From contig NZ_STGA01000010.1 of assembly GCF_005222835.1 (NCBI RefSeq), positions 1-64,000 on the forward strand: 64,000 nucleotides of DNA, in the 5' to 3' direction. This stretch comes from Rhizobium sp. FKY42. GTDB lineage: Bacteria > Pseudomonadota > Alphaproteobacteria > Rhizobiales > Rhizobiaceae. The notes beneath the pieces are model-generated. The model saw only the letters and a list, made by a program, of their open reading frames with translations, searched no databases and was not told the origin of the DNA. A program made the translations under genes and the position numbers. Positions 52,237 to 61,757 of the stretch are shown piece after piece (the first letter of the stretch is position 1; each line of letters opens with the position of its first letter).

Positions 52237-53079
52237 TTACGAAAATAATTCCGAGCGCAGATCATGATCACGCGTGACGGGATTGATCAGATGTCCCACG
52301 CTCGGAATCTCAACCTCAACGACATCGCCTACGGACAGAAATTCCTTCGGCTCCCGGGTTGCCCCGAAGCCACCGGGGGTTCCAGTCACGATCACGTCCC
52401 CTGCATTCAGTGGGCAGAAAGTCGAGATGTAGGCGATCAGCCATGCGGGATCGAAGATCATATCCGCCATGCCGATCTGTTGCTTCACCTCACCATTCAC
52501 CCGTGTCGTCAGCGTCAGTGCCGTGAAATCCGGCACAGCATCGGGTGTCACCAACGAGGGACCAAAGCCAGCACTGCGGTAGAAATTCTTGCCCGGAGTG
52601 AACTGGCTGGAATGTTTCTGCCAGTCCCGCACGCTGCCATCGTTGAAGCAGGCGTAACCGGCGATGTGATGCCAGGCTCTGGACCGCTCGATTTTGTGGC
52701 CCGGCTGTCCGATGACCACCGCCAGTTCACCCTCGAAGTCGAAGCTGTCTGACACAGCAGGCATCAGGATCGGGCTTCGATGTCCGGTTTGCGCCTCCGC
52801 GCAGCGGGTAAACAATAGCGGATAATCCGGCGCCGGTTTTCCCTCGCGGAAATTGCTGGCAACACAGAAAACCTTGCCGGGATCCGGAATGGGTGGCAGC
52901 AGGGTCACCGCATCAAGATCAAGGTCCGGCCCATCGGAAAGGTCATGGCGATCCAACTCTGCCAGGAGACCCTTGAGCGTTGCGGGCCGGTTGCAAGACT
53001 GATCAAGCCGCCGGATCCGGGTGCCTTGCAACAGGCCGTAGCCAGTTCCTTGCCCGGTTTCAAAACTCACGAATTCCAT
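52237..53079 (-). CDS. Fumarylacetoacetate hydrolase (FAH) family protein
   Basis: 280 residues. The C-terminal FAH domain has the substrate-loop start GKVFCVASNFREG, metal ligands in DFEGELAVVIG (E-x-E), FNDGSVRDWQ and VTGTPGGFGATREP. Members hydrolyse C-C bonds of 1,3-diketones, decarboxylate or isomerise ring-fission products such as 2-hydroxymuconates. Pairing with the extradiol-type dioxygenase supports a meta-cleavage-like route. Confidence 0.88.
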   Translation of the reverse strand: MEFVSFETGQGTGYGLLQGTRIRRLDQSCNRPATLKGLLAELDRHDLSDGPDLDLDAVTLLPPIPDPGKVFCVASNFREGKPAPDYPLLFTRCAEAQTGHRSPILMPAVSDSFDFEGELAVVIGQPGHKIERSRAWHHIAGYACFNDGSVRDWQKHSSQFTPGKNFYRSAGFGPSLVTPDAVPDFTALTLTTRVNGEVKQQIGMADMIFDPAWLIAYISTFCPLNAGDVIVTGTPGGFGATREPKEFLSVGDVVEVEIPSVGHLINPVTRDHDLRSELFS

Positions 53080-53126
53080 TATTCACTCCAGAGAAAAGCA
53101 AATCTGACGTTATAGAAATTTTCAAG

Positions 53127-53139
53127 TATTTTCGAAATT
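53127..53139. promoter_or_regulatory. TATTTTCGAAATT box (candidate B)
   Basis: Exact copy of the 13-mer in the divergent region between the FAH-family and GntR genes, 48 nt before the FAH-family start. Suggests control of both genes. Confidence 0.7.
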
Positions 53140-53257
53140 CGTATGCTTCTTCCATTTTTCGCGCTTTCCGCATATTCTCAGGCGTGGGCGTGGTTGCTCG
53201 GACCTGCGGGTCCTCGAGTGGCAGAGCGGCCCACACTGCAACCAGGGAGATGCCAGC

Positions 53258-53956
53258 GTGAAGACCAAGGGTGAGACACTCGGCAATGACGTTCTGCAAC
53301 GGATGCGGGAGGATGTGCTGAGCTGCGCCCTCGAACCGGGTATGAAGCTGCGCTTTGAAACGCTGCGGCAGCGTTATGATGTGAGCTTTTCCACCCTGCG
53401 CGAGGCCTTGGCTCGTCTGGTGGCTGAGGGTCTGGTGGTTGCCGAAGGGCAACGTGGCTTCAAGGTCGCTCCGGTGTCCATCGCCGATCTCGAAGACCTG
53501 ACCGATGCACGTGTGCTGCTGGAGCGGGAATTGTTGCGACGCGCCATGATCAACGGCGACGACGCCTGGGAAGCGAACATCCTCGCGAGCTACCACAAGA
53601 TGGACCGGCTGCAGGCGCGTCTGGGCGAAGAATATTACAAGGTGGCGGAGTGGTCCGCCCTGCATGCGGCCTTCCATGAATCGCTCGTGCAGGCTGGACA
53701 TTCGCCAGTCTTGTTGGAAATGCGTGCCAAGCTGTTTGACCGCGCCAATCGCTATCGCCGCATGTCTTCGCAGTTCCGCAAGAAATGGCGTCCCAAGGAG
53801 ATCGAGCACAAGGCCATCATGGATGCGACGCTGGATCGAGACGCAAAGGCCCTCGACCTGATCGAACGGCACATCCGCGAAACGACGGAAAACCTCGTGG
53901 AATTCGCCGGGCATCTGTTCGAGGACACCAGCGCCTCCACATCGACCGCCGCCTGA
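53258..53956 (+). CDS. GntR-family regulator, FCD subfamily
   Basis: 232 residues: winged HTH in residues 10-75 (LEPGMKLRFETLRQRYDVSFSTLREALARLVAEGLVVAEGQRGFKV) and an all-helical FCD effector domain, with likely metal-binding Asp/His residues in FHESLVQAGHSPVL and EIEHKAIMDATLDRDA. GTG start with GGGAG upstream. It is central to the 49-57 kb block; TATTTTCGAAATT boxes lie in all surrounding promoters, including its own, which supports autoregulation and local control. Confidence 0.9.
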   Translation: MKTKGETLGNDVLQRMREDVLSCALEPGMKLRFETLRQRYDVSFSTLREALARLVAEGLVVAEGQRGFKVAPVSIADLEDLTDARVLLERELLRRAMINGDDAWEANILASYHKMDRLQARLGEEYYKVAEWSALHAAFHESLVQAGHSPVLLEMRAKLFDRANRYRRMSSQFRKKWRPKEIEHKAIMDATLDRDAKALDLIERHIRETTENLVEFAGHLFEDTSASTSTAA

Positions 53957-53958
53957 GG

Positions 53959-53990
53959 AATATCGAAAATACTTTACAATTTCGAAAATA
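53959..53990. promoter_or_regulatory. Pair of TTTTCGAA boxes upstream of M24 gene (candidates C)
   Basis: 53978-53990 is the exact reverse complement of TATTTTCGAAATT; 53959-53971 matches at 12 of 13. The two copies are 19 bp apart, about two helical turns, as for two bound dimers. Confidence 0.65.
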
Positions 53991-54118
53991 TCTGGATGCT
54001 GACAAGGAAAGCATCCGGACGACGTCTTGCGCTCGCACTTCACCCCAGAGCCCACAGGCGGCGTCCCTGCCGGCAGGTCTCCCAGCATGGAGGCCGGAGC
54101 AAGAGGGAGGAGGAACCT

Positions 54119-55249
54119 ATGACTTTCACTACAATGGAGCGCGACCGGCGCTGGGCGGCAGCGCGCCGCATCATGGCCAGCCAGAATGCCGAGGTCATGA
54201 TCGGCGTCAGCGACCTCGGCGACATCCGCGGCCATCAACGCTATCTCAGCAGTTTTCGCTCCACGTTCGACGATCTGGTGACGTTGGTATTCTCCGAAGG
54301 CGAAAGCGCGCTGATTGTGGGGCATCCCGCCGTCGGCGTCTTTGCCAAGGATCTGTCCTGGGTGACCACCCCTGTTACGCCGCAGGCGCCGGACGGCCAT
54401 GCACTGCCGCCGAGCGTAGGGGGAGCACTTGCCAATATACTCAAGGCGCGCGGTGTCACGCGCATAGGCGTGGCGGGGCTCGAGCGTTTCCCGCTTGGCT
54501 GGCGGGACATAATCCTGTCGGTCCTTCCGCAGGCCAGTTTCATCGAGCTTGGCCCAGCCCTGATGCGTGAGCGTCTGGTCAAGAGCGCGGAGGAACTGGC
54601 CATCATTCGAGAGGCGGCGCGGATTTCGGATCTCGCCTGGAGGGCGATGCCGGATCTCGTTCGTCCGGGCCGCAAACGCTACGAAGTCATGGCCGATATC
54701 GAGCATATTCTGCGCAGCAACGGCTGCGAGGATAACTACGCTCTGTTCGAGGCGCTGCCCCTGATACCCGCCATCAAGGATCGCCGCCCCTATTCGGCCT
54801 TGCCCATTCAGCAGGGAGAGGTTTTTTGCGTCGAGGTTTCGCCCCGCTATCTCGGCTATTATGCCCAGCAAACCGGTCTGGTTGCCGTTGGCGGCCCGGT
54901 TCCCGATGACCTGCGCGCAGCCTATGCCGGGATCAACCGTGCCCGCGAGGCGGGATTGAAGGTTATGCGCGCGGGCGTTGACATCACCGAGGTGGCAGCG
55001 GCGGTGACTGCGCAACTCGAGAAAGACGGATTGAAATCGGCGGGGCCGGTGATTGGTCATTTTGTCGGACTTGAACTTGAGGAAATGCGGGTCGGGCATG
55101 AGCCGTTGATCCTTGAGGATGGAATGACATTCATCTTCCATCCCTTCGCGGCCGGTTATCCGGCGCTGCTGCGCGCCGATACCTATCTTGTCACGGCGTC
55201 AGGCGCCGAGCGCCTGACCAGCGGAAGCATCGAACCGCTGGTCATTTGA
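54119..55249 (+). CDS. M24-family (creatinase/aminopeptidase P fold) protein
   Basis: 376 residues: N-terminal creatinase domain (residues 1-130) and pita-bread catalytic domain. The usual metal residues look changed: the D-x10-D motif region reads EVSPRYLGYYAQQTG and the final Glu region reads FIFHPFAAG, while HFVGLELEE keeps a His. Loss of ligands points to a metal-free, creatinase-like hydrolase rather than a peptidase. GGGAGGAGGAA precedes the ATG. It follows the GntR gene with two operator boxes between. Confidence 0.83.
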   Translation: MTFTTMERDRRWAAARRIMASQNAEVMIGVSDLGDIRGHQRYLSSFRSTFDDLVTLVFSEGESALIVGHPAVGVFAKDLSWVTTPVTPQAPDGHALPPSVGGALANILKARGVTRIGVAGLERFPLGWRDIILSVLPQASFIELGPALMRERLVKSAEELAIIREAARISDLAWRAMPDLVRPGRKRYEVMADIEHILRSNGCEDNYALFEALPLIPAIKDRRPYSALPIQQGEVFCVEVSPRYLGYYAQQTGLVAVGGPVPDDLRAAYAGINRAREAGLKVMRAGVDITEVAAAVTAQLEKDGLKSAGPVIGHFVGLELEEMRVGHEPLILEDGMTFIFHPFAAGYPALLRADTYLVTASGAERLTSGSIEPLVI

Positions 55250-55258
55250 TCCGGCAGG

Positions 55259-55285
55259 CGGGCCAGCGCCCGAGGCGCTGGCCCG
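55259..55285. terminator. 12-bp hairpin between convergent genes
   Basis: CGGGCCAGCGCC (55259-55270) pairs with GGCGCTGGCCCG (55274-55285) over a 3-nt loop, 9 nt after the M24 stop. Serves both convergent genes. Confidence 0.75.
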
Positions 55286-55291
55286 CGACAA

Positions 55292-56449
55292 TCAAGCCTC
55301 CTCCTCGATCTTCTTCTTCCACGCCTTGGGATCGACCTTCGTGTTTTTGGCGACGTCCACGATCGAGCGGACATAGGGCGCGCGCACGGCCTCATAGGCC
55401 TTCAGCGCAGCAGTGCTCAAACCATGCGCCTCGATATCCATCAGCAGCTGTCCGACATCGTGGATGGACTGGCAGGCACCCTGGCCCAGCGTTGGCCGCA
55501 TGGCGTGGGCGGCATCACCGATGATGGCAATATGGTCCGAGGTCCATTTGGTCGCCACCGGGCGATCCTGCAGCGGATAGCTGGCGATGACCTCGACCCG
55601 CGCATCGAGCAGCGCCCGGACGGGACCCCATGTTTCCTTGGGCAAACGCGCGGCAATGCGCTCAGCAGGAATATCCCAGGGGTTGCAGTCCTGCAACTGG
55701 TCGCCACCATGCAGCTGATAATCGATGCAGATGAATGCGCCGCCGCGCACTGGCGCCGTCAGCACATGCGTGCCGTGATTGGCTTCCTTGTCGCCAAAGG
55801 CCCATCCGTCAAAGAAGCGCATGCGGTCATTGGGAATATCAGCTGGCATGGCCGAAACCGGGCACATGGTCCGCGCAACGGAAACCGGCGCGACCAACGT
55901 TTCGGCCGGATCGAACAGATTGCGCGCCATGGAGCGAATGCCATCGGCACCGATAATGTAGTTCGCCTTGACCTTCTTGCCGTTCTCGAACTCGGCAATG
56001 GCGCCATCGGCCACATCCTGCAGTGACTTCAGCCGATTGCCGAGATGTAAACGGCCAGCAGGCACGAGGCTAGTCAACCATTTCAGATAGTCAGCCCGCA
56101 GGAAGGCATGCACGACGCGGCTGCCCTTGCGGTTGGGGTCCGCCACGCCCATCGAGCCCAGATCAGGCAGCGGAAAAGCCGCGGTAATCTCGCCGGTATC
56201 GATCTGTCGCACCTCGATGCCATTCAGTTCGACGGCCATCTCGCGGAAGTGTCCATCAAGGCCCCAGCGAGCCAATACTTCGATAGCGGCGGTATCCAGC
56301 GTCAGGTGCCCGCCCACCTGCCCGAAGGCCGGAGCCTGTTCGAAAAGATGCGCTTCGATTCCGGCCTTGTTGAGTGCGACGGCTGCCGTCAATCCTCCCA
56401 TACCGCCACCGATAATGGCGACATCCACATGTTCTGGTACATTAGTCAT
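55292..56449 (-). CDS. FAD-dependent aromatic monooxygenase (salicylate/3-hydroxybenzoate hydroxylase class)
   Basis: 385 residues, class A flavoprotein hydroxylase: GGGMGGL Rossmann motif near residues 13-19, mid-domain GADGIRSMARNLF, and IGDAAHAMRPTLGQGACQSIHD. Uses NAD(P)H and O2 to hydroxylate a phenolic ring, giving a catechol or hydroquinone for the nearby extradiol-type enzyme. ATG 56449 has GGAGGAG upstream. GntR-type boxes lie at 56500-56531, just upstream. Which ring is hydroxylated is unknown. Confidence 0.88.
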   Translation of the reverse strand: MTNVPEHVDVAIIGGGMGGLTAAVALNKAGIEAHLFEQAPAFGQVGGHLTLDTAAIEVLARWGLDGHFREMAVELNGIEVRQIDTGEITAAFPLPDLGSMGVADPNRKGSRVVHAFLRADYLKWLTSLVPAGRLHLGNRLKSLQDVADGAIAEFENGKKVKANYIIGADGIRSMARNLFDPAETLVAPVSVARTMCPVSAMPADIPNDRMRFFDGWAFGDKEANHGTHVLTAPVRGGAFICIDYQLHGGDQLQDCNPWDIPAERIAARLPKETWGPVRALLDARVEVIASYPLQDRPVATKWTSDHIAIIGDAAHAMRPTLGQGACQSIHDVGQLLMDIEAHGLSTAALKAYEAVRAPYVRSIVDVAKNTKVDPKAWKKKIEEEA

Positions 56450-56499
56450 ACAAAGCTCCTCCACTTTGACCAATACGAGACATTATCTTGAATATTTCA

Positions 56500-56531
56500 G
56501 ATTTTCGCAAATATAATTTATTTTCGAAAAT
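56500..56531. promoter_or_regulatory. Two TTTTCG boxes in the monooxygenase/MaoC divergent promoter
   Basis: 56519-56531 reads TATTTTCGAAAAT (12 of 13 to the box) and 56500-56512 reads GATTTTCGCAAAT (10 of 13). Spaced 19 bp, as at 53959-53990. Confidence 0.6.
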
Positions 56532-56592
56532 CCTAGAAGCGTGAACGATCTCCTGCTAAGGTCGATGCCGCAAGATCCATGGAGACCCGGAC

Positions 56593-57039
56593 ATGACCGA
56601 ACTGCGCTACTTCGAAGACATCACCCCCGGCAGCCGTGACCTTGGCGATCAGGTCGTGGTTGATGGCGACGAGATGCTGGCCTTCGCGCGGCAATGGGAC
56701 CCGGTTCCGATCCATGTCGACCCCAAGGCGGCAGAGGCCCTTGGAGGGCTGACGGCACCCGGCCTTTACATTCTGGCGCTGAAGCAGCGCCTCATCCATC
56801 GACTGCCGTTTCGCCCGGCCTTGATCGGGTCCGCCGGTTATGACGAGGTGCGCTTCTTCAGGCCGGTCTTTGCCGGTGACCGGCTGACGCTTGCCGTAGA
56901 CTGGCTTGAGAGCCGCCATTCCAGAACCAAGGAGGACCGTGGTGTCGTCATCCACCGCCTGTCCCTGCTGGACGATCAAGGCGAAACGGTCATGTCGCAT
57001 CTCGATACGCTGATCGTCAGGCGCCGAACCGCGGGATAG
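56593..57039 (+). CDS. MaoC-family (R)-specific hydratase-like protein
   Basis: 148 residues, one hot-dog fold: YFEDITPGSRDLGDQVVVDGDEMLAFARQWDPVPIHVDPKAAE, with the family Asp/His catalytic pair in DPVPIHVD, then DEVRFFRPVFAGDRLTL. Hydrates enoyl-CoA or dehydrates hydroxyacyl-CoA. Divergent from the monooxygenase gene and convergent with the thiolase gene. Confidence 0.87.
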   Translation: MTELRYFEDITPGSRDLGDQVVVDGDEMLAFARQWDPVPIHVDPKAAEALGGLTAPGLYILALKQRLIHRLPFRPALIGSAGYDEVRFFRPVFAGDRLTLAVDWLESRHSRTKEDRGVVIHRLSLLDDQGETVMSHLDTLIVRRRTAG

Positions 57040-57062
57040 GCCGCGCAAGGTTGGGGCGCGCC

Positions 57063-58241
57063 TCACGCCACTTCAAACAGGGCGGCGGCGCCCTGCCCTC
57101 CGGCAATGCACATGGTGGCAACGACATAGCGCGCACCGCGCCGTTTGCCTTCGATCAACGCATGGGCTGCCACGCGCGACCCGCTGACGCCGTAAGGGTG
57201 GCCGAGCGCGATGGCTCCACCGTTGACATTCAGGCGATCATCCGGAATGCCGAGCCGGTCGCGGCAATAGAGCACCTGCACGGCAAAGGCTTCGTTCAGC
57301 TCCCAGAGGTCGATATCGCCGACGCTGAGACCGGCCTTTTCCAACAGCCGGGGAACTGCGAAGACGGGACCGATTCCCATTTCATCCGGTTCGCAACCGG
57401 CGACCGAGAAACCCCTGAAAATGCCAAGCGGGCTGAGGCCGCGACGGCTTGCCTCGCTCTCGCTCATGACCACACAGGCAGATGCGCCATCCGAGAATTG
57501 CGAGGCATTGCCCGCGGTGATGCTGCCGCCTTCCTGAACCGGCCGAAGCCCGGCCAGAGCCTGTGCCGTGGTATCGGCGCGAATGCCTTCATCACGGTCC
57601 AGCGTGACCTGCCGCGTCGTGACCTCCCCCGTCATCCGGTCGGTATGGGACATGGTAACGCTGATGGGCACGATCTCGTCATCGAACCTGCCGTTTGCAG
57701 CGGCGAACGCCGCTCGCTGCTGGCTGGCTGCACCATAGGCATCCTGATCCTCCCGCGAGATGCCATAGCGGCGGGCGACCGTCTCGGCCGTGTCGATCAT
57801 CGACTGGTAGAGCGCGGGCTTTGTGCGCGCCAGTTCCGGGTCCTGCAGAAAGCGGGTGTTCATCACATTGGCAACGCAGGAAATACTCTCGACACCGCCC
57901 GCGACAAAGATATCGGCCTCCCCCGCGATGATGCGTTGCGCGGCAAGCGCAATAGCCTGCAGCCCGGAGGAGCAGAAGCGGTTGACCGTCAGACCCGGAA
58001 CACTGACGCCAAGTCCGCCCGTGAAGGCCGCCTGTCGGGCGATGTTCATGCCGTTCGCGCCCTCAGGGAAGCCACAACCGAGGATGAGATCGGCCACTTC
58101 CGGCCCGTCCAGGCCGGCGCGCTTCACCGCCTCGCGCACCACATGACCGGCCATGGTGGCCCCATGGGTCATGTTCAGTGCCCCTTTCCAGGATTTTGCC
58201 AGCCCGGTACGGGCAGTGGAAACGATTACGGCGTCGGTCAT
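57063..58241 (-). CDS. Acetyl-CoA acyltransferase (thiolase)
   Basis: 392 residues with the nucleophilic Cys in [17 protein letters not shown] (about residue 87), the family [17 protein letters not shown] and the C-terminal catalytic Cys in [12 protein letters not shown]. Cleaves 3-oxoacyl-CoA with CoA. Overlaps the stop of the upstream multifunctional gene by 4 nt (ATGA), indicating translational coupling, so the two form a beta-oxidation unit. Confidence 0.93.
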   Translation of the reverse strand: MTDAVIVSTARTGLAKSWKGALNMTHGATMAGHVVREAVKRAGLDGPEVADLILGCGFPEGANGMNIARQAAFTGGLGVSVPGLTVNRFCSSGLQAIALAAQRIIAGEADIFVAGGVESISCVANVMNTRFLQDPELARTKPALYQSMIDTAETVARRYGISREDQDAYGAASQQRAAFAAANGRFDDEIVPISVTMSHTDRMTGEVTTRQVTLDRDEGIRADTTAQALAGLRPVQEGGSITAGNASQFSDGASACVVMSESEASRRGLSPLGIFRGFSVAGCEPDEMGIGPVFAVPRLLEKAGLSVGDIDLWELNEAFAVQVLYCRDRLGIPDDRLNVNGGAIALGHPYGVSGSRVAAHALIEGKRRGARYVVATMCIAGGQGAAALFEVA

Positions 58242-60361
58242 GGGTTTCTTCCATAGTCAGAAAGGCGTTGCCCGTGGGCTGCGAGCCGCCGAAGCAAGGG
58301 GTGCGGTGTCCAGAAGGCCCCATCGCCATGCGGGCTGCGGGCAAACGTGCCCATCTTGCGCAGAACCCCGCGCAACCCGATGCGATCGGCATCGTAAAGC
58401 GGGCCGCCGCGCGCAGGCGGAAAGCCGAAGCCGGCCAGGTAGACGGTATCGATGTCAGAACCTCGAAGCGCGATGCCTTCATCCAGGATCGCCGCGGCGG
58501 CATTGACGAGCGCCAGGGTGCAGCGACCTGTGATTTCATCGGCACTGATCTTGCGGGCTTTTACGCCGCTGTCCGAACGCCACGCCGCCAGAGCGTCGCT
58601 CAGCGCCCGGTGTTCTGCCGGGCGGCCGCCTGAATGGTCATACCAGCCGAGGCCGGATTTATTGCCGTACCAGCCCTGATCGCGAAGAATATCAGGAATC
58701 TCGGGCAGCCGAAGCTCGGGATTGGCAGCGCGCCGCCGCTCCCGGATCGCATCATTCACGTCGTTGCCCACAAGATCCATCATGGCGAAGGGCCCCATGG
58801 CCATGCCCCAGCGTTCCAGAGCCCGGTCAACCTGTGCGGGTGTTGCCCCCTCCTCGACCAGATAAAGCGCCTCGCGCATGTAAAATTCGATCATCCGGTT
58901 GCCGATGAAGCCGTCGCAGACACCGGAAACGACCGAGACCTTGCGCAGGCGCTTACCGAAGGAAAGGGCGCTGGCCAGCACATCGGGCGCGGTCTGCTTT
59001 CCTCGCACCACTTCCAAAAGGCGCATGACATCGGCAGGGTTGAAGAAATGCAGTCCCAGCACATCACCCGGCCTGCCGGTAAAGGAAGCGATCTGGTCGA
59101 GATCGAGGGTCGAGGTGTTGCTGGCCAGAATGGCGCCAGGCTTCATCACGCTATCCAGCGCCTTGAAAACCGCCTGCTTCACCTCCATGCGCTCCACCAC
59201 GGCCTCGATGACCAGATCGCAATCGCGAATTTCGTCGTAGCCGGAAACGGCGGTTATGCGGGCCGCCGTTTCGCGCGCAGTCTCCCCGCTTATCTTTCCT
59301 TTCGCGACCGCTTTTTCGAAGCGCAGGGCAAAGGCAGCGCGGGCACGCTCCAGCGCCGCGTCATTGAGATCCAGCAGCCTGACGGAAAGACCCGCACCGG
59401 CACAGGCAAGTGCGATGCCCTGCCCCATGGTTCCGGCACCGATCACCGCCACCGTTTCGATCAAACGCGGCGTTGCGGCATCCAGACCCGGCACCTGCGC
59501 CGCCGCTCGCTCCGCCAGAAATGCGTAGCGGAGTGCTGCCCCTTCCGGGGCTATGCGTGCCTCCAGAAACTTTTGCTGTTCGACCTCCCGCCCTTTGGCA
59601 AACGGCAGCGTTGCAGCAGCCTCCAGGCAATCGACAGCGGGTAAGTGTCCAGGTGCGCGCTGGCGGTAGCCGCTCAGATTGGTGCGGATGGATTGCAGGA
59701 AGGCGACCGCAGACACATGCTCAACGCGGTTCTGTGACAGATGCGGCAGACCCTCGCCAAGGCCACGGGCAAAGGACAGCGCCTCCCCCAAGGGATCGGC
59801 ACCCAGCATGGCATCAAACAATGGCGTCTCCGCGAAACGCTCTGCCTTCACCGGACGACCGGACAGAATGAGATTGGCGGCGGCCTCCAGTCCGATGGCG
59901 CGCGGCAAAAGCTGTGTGCCACCCGCCCCCGGCAAAAGACCGAGGGTCACTTCCGGCAGACCGATGCGCGCATCGCGGTTCGCCAGCCGATAATGGCAGG
60001 AAAGAGCGAGCTCCAGACCGCCTCCGAGGGCAGCCCCCGTCAGTACCGCAATGACCGGCTTTTTGAGCGACGGTAGCAGATCATAGACAAGCTGCGCCGG
60101 GTTGGGATCGGCATCCGCCGCGCCGGTATCCATTTCGTTGAGATCGGCACCGGCACACCAGACGGCCGATTGGGATGCCAGAAGGATTGCGCTTACCCCT
60201 TGATCGGCTTCCGCTGCCGTCAGCGCATCCCAGAGCGCCACGCGAAAAGAACGGGTCAGAACATTCGTTGCGCCCTGCTGCATGGTGATGATGCGGATCG
60301 TACCGTCATCATCGATATGAAGAGGGTTCCGCTGGCTCTCGGCCCCGGTCGTGTCAGTCAT
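58238..60361 (-). CDS. Bifunctional enoyl-CoA hydratase/3-hydroxyacyl-CoA dehydrogenase (FadJ/FadB-like)
   Basis: 707 residues. N-terminal crotonase domain (1-190) with [21 protein letters not shown] and [14 protein letters not shown]; then NAD-binding [17 protein letters not shown] near residue 310, and C-terminal 3HCDH domains with [10 protein letters not shown] and [11 protein letters not shown]. Performs the two middle steps of beta-oxidation. ATG 60361 chosen over 60388. Divergent from the SCP2-type thiolase operon across a GC palindrome. Confidence 0.92.
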   Translation of the reverse strand: MTDTTGAESQRNPLHIDDDGTIRIITMQQGATNVLTRSFRVALWDALTAAEADQGVSAILLASQSAVWCAGADLNEMDTGAADADPNPAQLVYDLLPSLKKPVIAVLTGAALGGGLELALSCHYRLANRDARIGLPEVTLGLLPGAGGTQLLPRAIGLEAAANLILSGRPVKAERFAETPLFDAMLGADPLGEALSFARGLGEGLPHLSQNRVEHVSAVAFLQSIRTNLSGYRQRAPGHLPAVDCLEAAATLPFAKGREVEQQKFLEARIAPEGAALRYAFLAERAAAQVPGLDAATPRLIETVAVIGAGTMGQGIALACAGAGLSVRLLDLNDAALERARAAFALRFEKAVAKGKISGETARETAARITAVSGYDEIRDCDLVIEAVVERMEVKQAVFKALDSVMKPGAILASNTSTLDLDQIASFTGRPGDVLGLHFFNPADVMRLLEVVRGKQTAPDVLASALSFGKRLRKVSVVSGVCDGFIGNRMIEFYMREALYLVEEGATPAQVDRALERWGMAMGPFAMMDLVGNDVNDAIRERRRAANPELRLPEIPDILRDQGWYGNKSGLGWYDHSGGRPAEHRALSDALAAWRSDSGVKARKISADEITGRCTLALVNAAAAILDEGIALRGSDIDTVYLAGFGFPPARGGPLYDADRIGLRGVLRKMGTFARSPHGDGAFWTPHPLLRRLAAHGQRLSDYGRNP

Positions 60362-60395
60362 TGGGTTTCCTCCCCCGTTTGACGACAAGACCTAT

Positions 60396-60434
60396 CCCCC
60401 CATGCGTGTCGGGGCTCCCCCACAAAGTAGGGGG
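60396..60434. promoter_or_regulatory. GC-rich inverted repeats upstream of two beta-oxidation operons (site 3)
   Basis: CCCCC (60417-60421) and GGGGG (60430-60434) flank the 8-nt ACAAAGTA. A second C6/G4 dyad with 9-nt spacer lies at 60396-60414. Same architecture as sites 1 and 2. Confidence 0.6.
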
Positions 60435-60497
60435 GGGCCAAGCGACAGGCAGAGACATAACCTTCAGCCAACGCGCACAAACGCGGCGGGAGGAAAC

Positions 60498-61733
60498 ATG
60501 GATATTTACGTGGCTGGTGTCGGTATGACCCAGTTTGGCCGTTTGCTGGACAAGGAGGTCTGGCAGATGGGTGAGGAAGCCCTCAACAAGGCGCTTGCCG
60601 ATGCCGGTGCCGAACATTCGGATATCGAAATGGCCTTCTATTCGGGCCAGACACAAGGGTTCCTGCAGGGTCAGTATGCGGCTCCCGGCCAGATGGTCTT
60701 TGCCCGCACCGGCATCCGCGGCATTCCCGTCTATAATGTCGAAAATGCCTGCGCGGGTGGCACCAGCGGCTTCCAGATGGCCAAGATGGCGATCGAGGCC
60801 GGTCAGTGCGATATCGCGCTTGCCCTTGGCGCCGAGAAAATGAACATCGAGGACAAGGGCAAGGCTCTCGCCCTGTTCGATGGTGGCTGGGATGTGTCGC
60901 GCGTCGAGGAAAACTATCAAATGCTCGTGGCGCTCGGAGAAGGCATCGACGTTCCTGAAGGCAGCGAATCCGACCGTCCCTATTCGAAGTTCATGCAGAT
61001 CTACGCCGCCATGTGCCGTTTCTGGATGAAGGAGTTTGGCACGACCCAGCGCCAGATCGCTGCCGTCAGCGCCAAGAACCACATGCATTCGGTCGAAAAT
61101 CCGCTGTCACAATTTCGCAAGGCCTTCACGGTGGATGAAGTGCTGGCGGATCACCCCATCACCTATCCGCTGACACGGCCCATGTGCGCGCCGCTGTCGG
61201 ATGGCGGGGCCGCCGTCATTGTCTGCAACGAAAAAGGGTTGAAGCGACTGAAGGGATCGCGGGCGCGCGCCATTCGCGTCGCTGCAAGCGCAATCGCCAC
61301 CGCCACCGAACGCCAGGCCACCGATTTCGACAAGGCCGTCTGCCGTCGCGCAGCGAACAGGGCCTATGAAATCGCCGGTCTTGGACCAGAAGACGTCCAT
61401 GTTGCGGAGGTCCACGATGCCTCGGCCATGGGCGAGGTCATGGCGGTGGAATACACCCGGCTGATGCCGATGGGCGAAGCCGGACCCGCCGCCGAACGCG
61501 GCGATCTCTCCATCGGCGGCAAATTGCCGGTCAACCCCTCAGGCGGCCTGGAATCGAAAGGCCATCCGCTGGGCGCGACGGGTCTCGGACAGATCCACGA
61601 GCTTGTGACGCAATTACGCGGCGAAGCCGGTCGCCGCCAGGTCGAGGGCGCCAAGGTCGCGCTTCAGGAAAACGGCGGGGCGTCGGTGGGCTACGAGGAG
61701 GCCGTCGTCACCGTCAATCTGTTCAGCCGGTAA
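60498..61733 (+). CDS. SCP2/lipid-transfer-type thiolase
   Basis: 411 residues starting DIYVAGVGMTQFG, a hallmark of the SCP-x/thiolase-like group. Active Cys in VENACAGGTSGFQ (about 84), HDASAMGEV and ESKGHPLGATGLGQ with the catalytic His. Members cleave or condense bulky acyl-CoAs such as steroid or isoprenoid side chains. GGGAGG precedes the ATG. It is first of the rightward operon with the acyl-CoA dehydrogenase 25 nt downstream. No DUF35 partner is visible next to it. Confidence 0.87.
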   Translation: MDIYVAGVGMTQFGRLLDKEVWQMGEEALNKALADAGAEHSDIEMAFYSGQTQGFLQGQYAAPGQMVFARTGIRGIPVYNVENACAGGTSGFQMAKMAIEAGQCDIALALGAEKMNIEDKGKALALFDGGWDVSRVEENYQMLVALGEGIDVPEGSESDRPYSKFMQIYAAMCRFWMKEFGTTQRQIAAVSAKNHMHSVENPLSQFRKAFTVDEVLADHPITYPLTRPMCAPLSDGGAAVIVCNEKGLKRLKGSRARAIRVAASAIATATERQATDFDKAVCRRAANRAYEIAGLGPEDVHVAEVHDASAMGEVMAVEYTRLMPMGEAGPAAERGDLSIGGKLPVNPSGGLESKGHPLGATGLGQIHELVTQLRGEAGRRQVEGAKVALQENGGASVGYEEAVVTVNLFSR

Positions 61734-61757
61734 CAGCCATCGCAGGGAGGAAACGCG

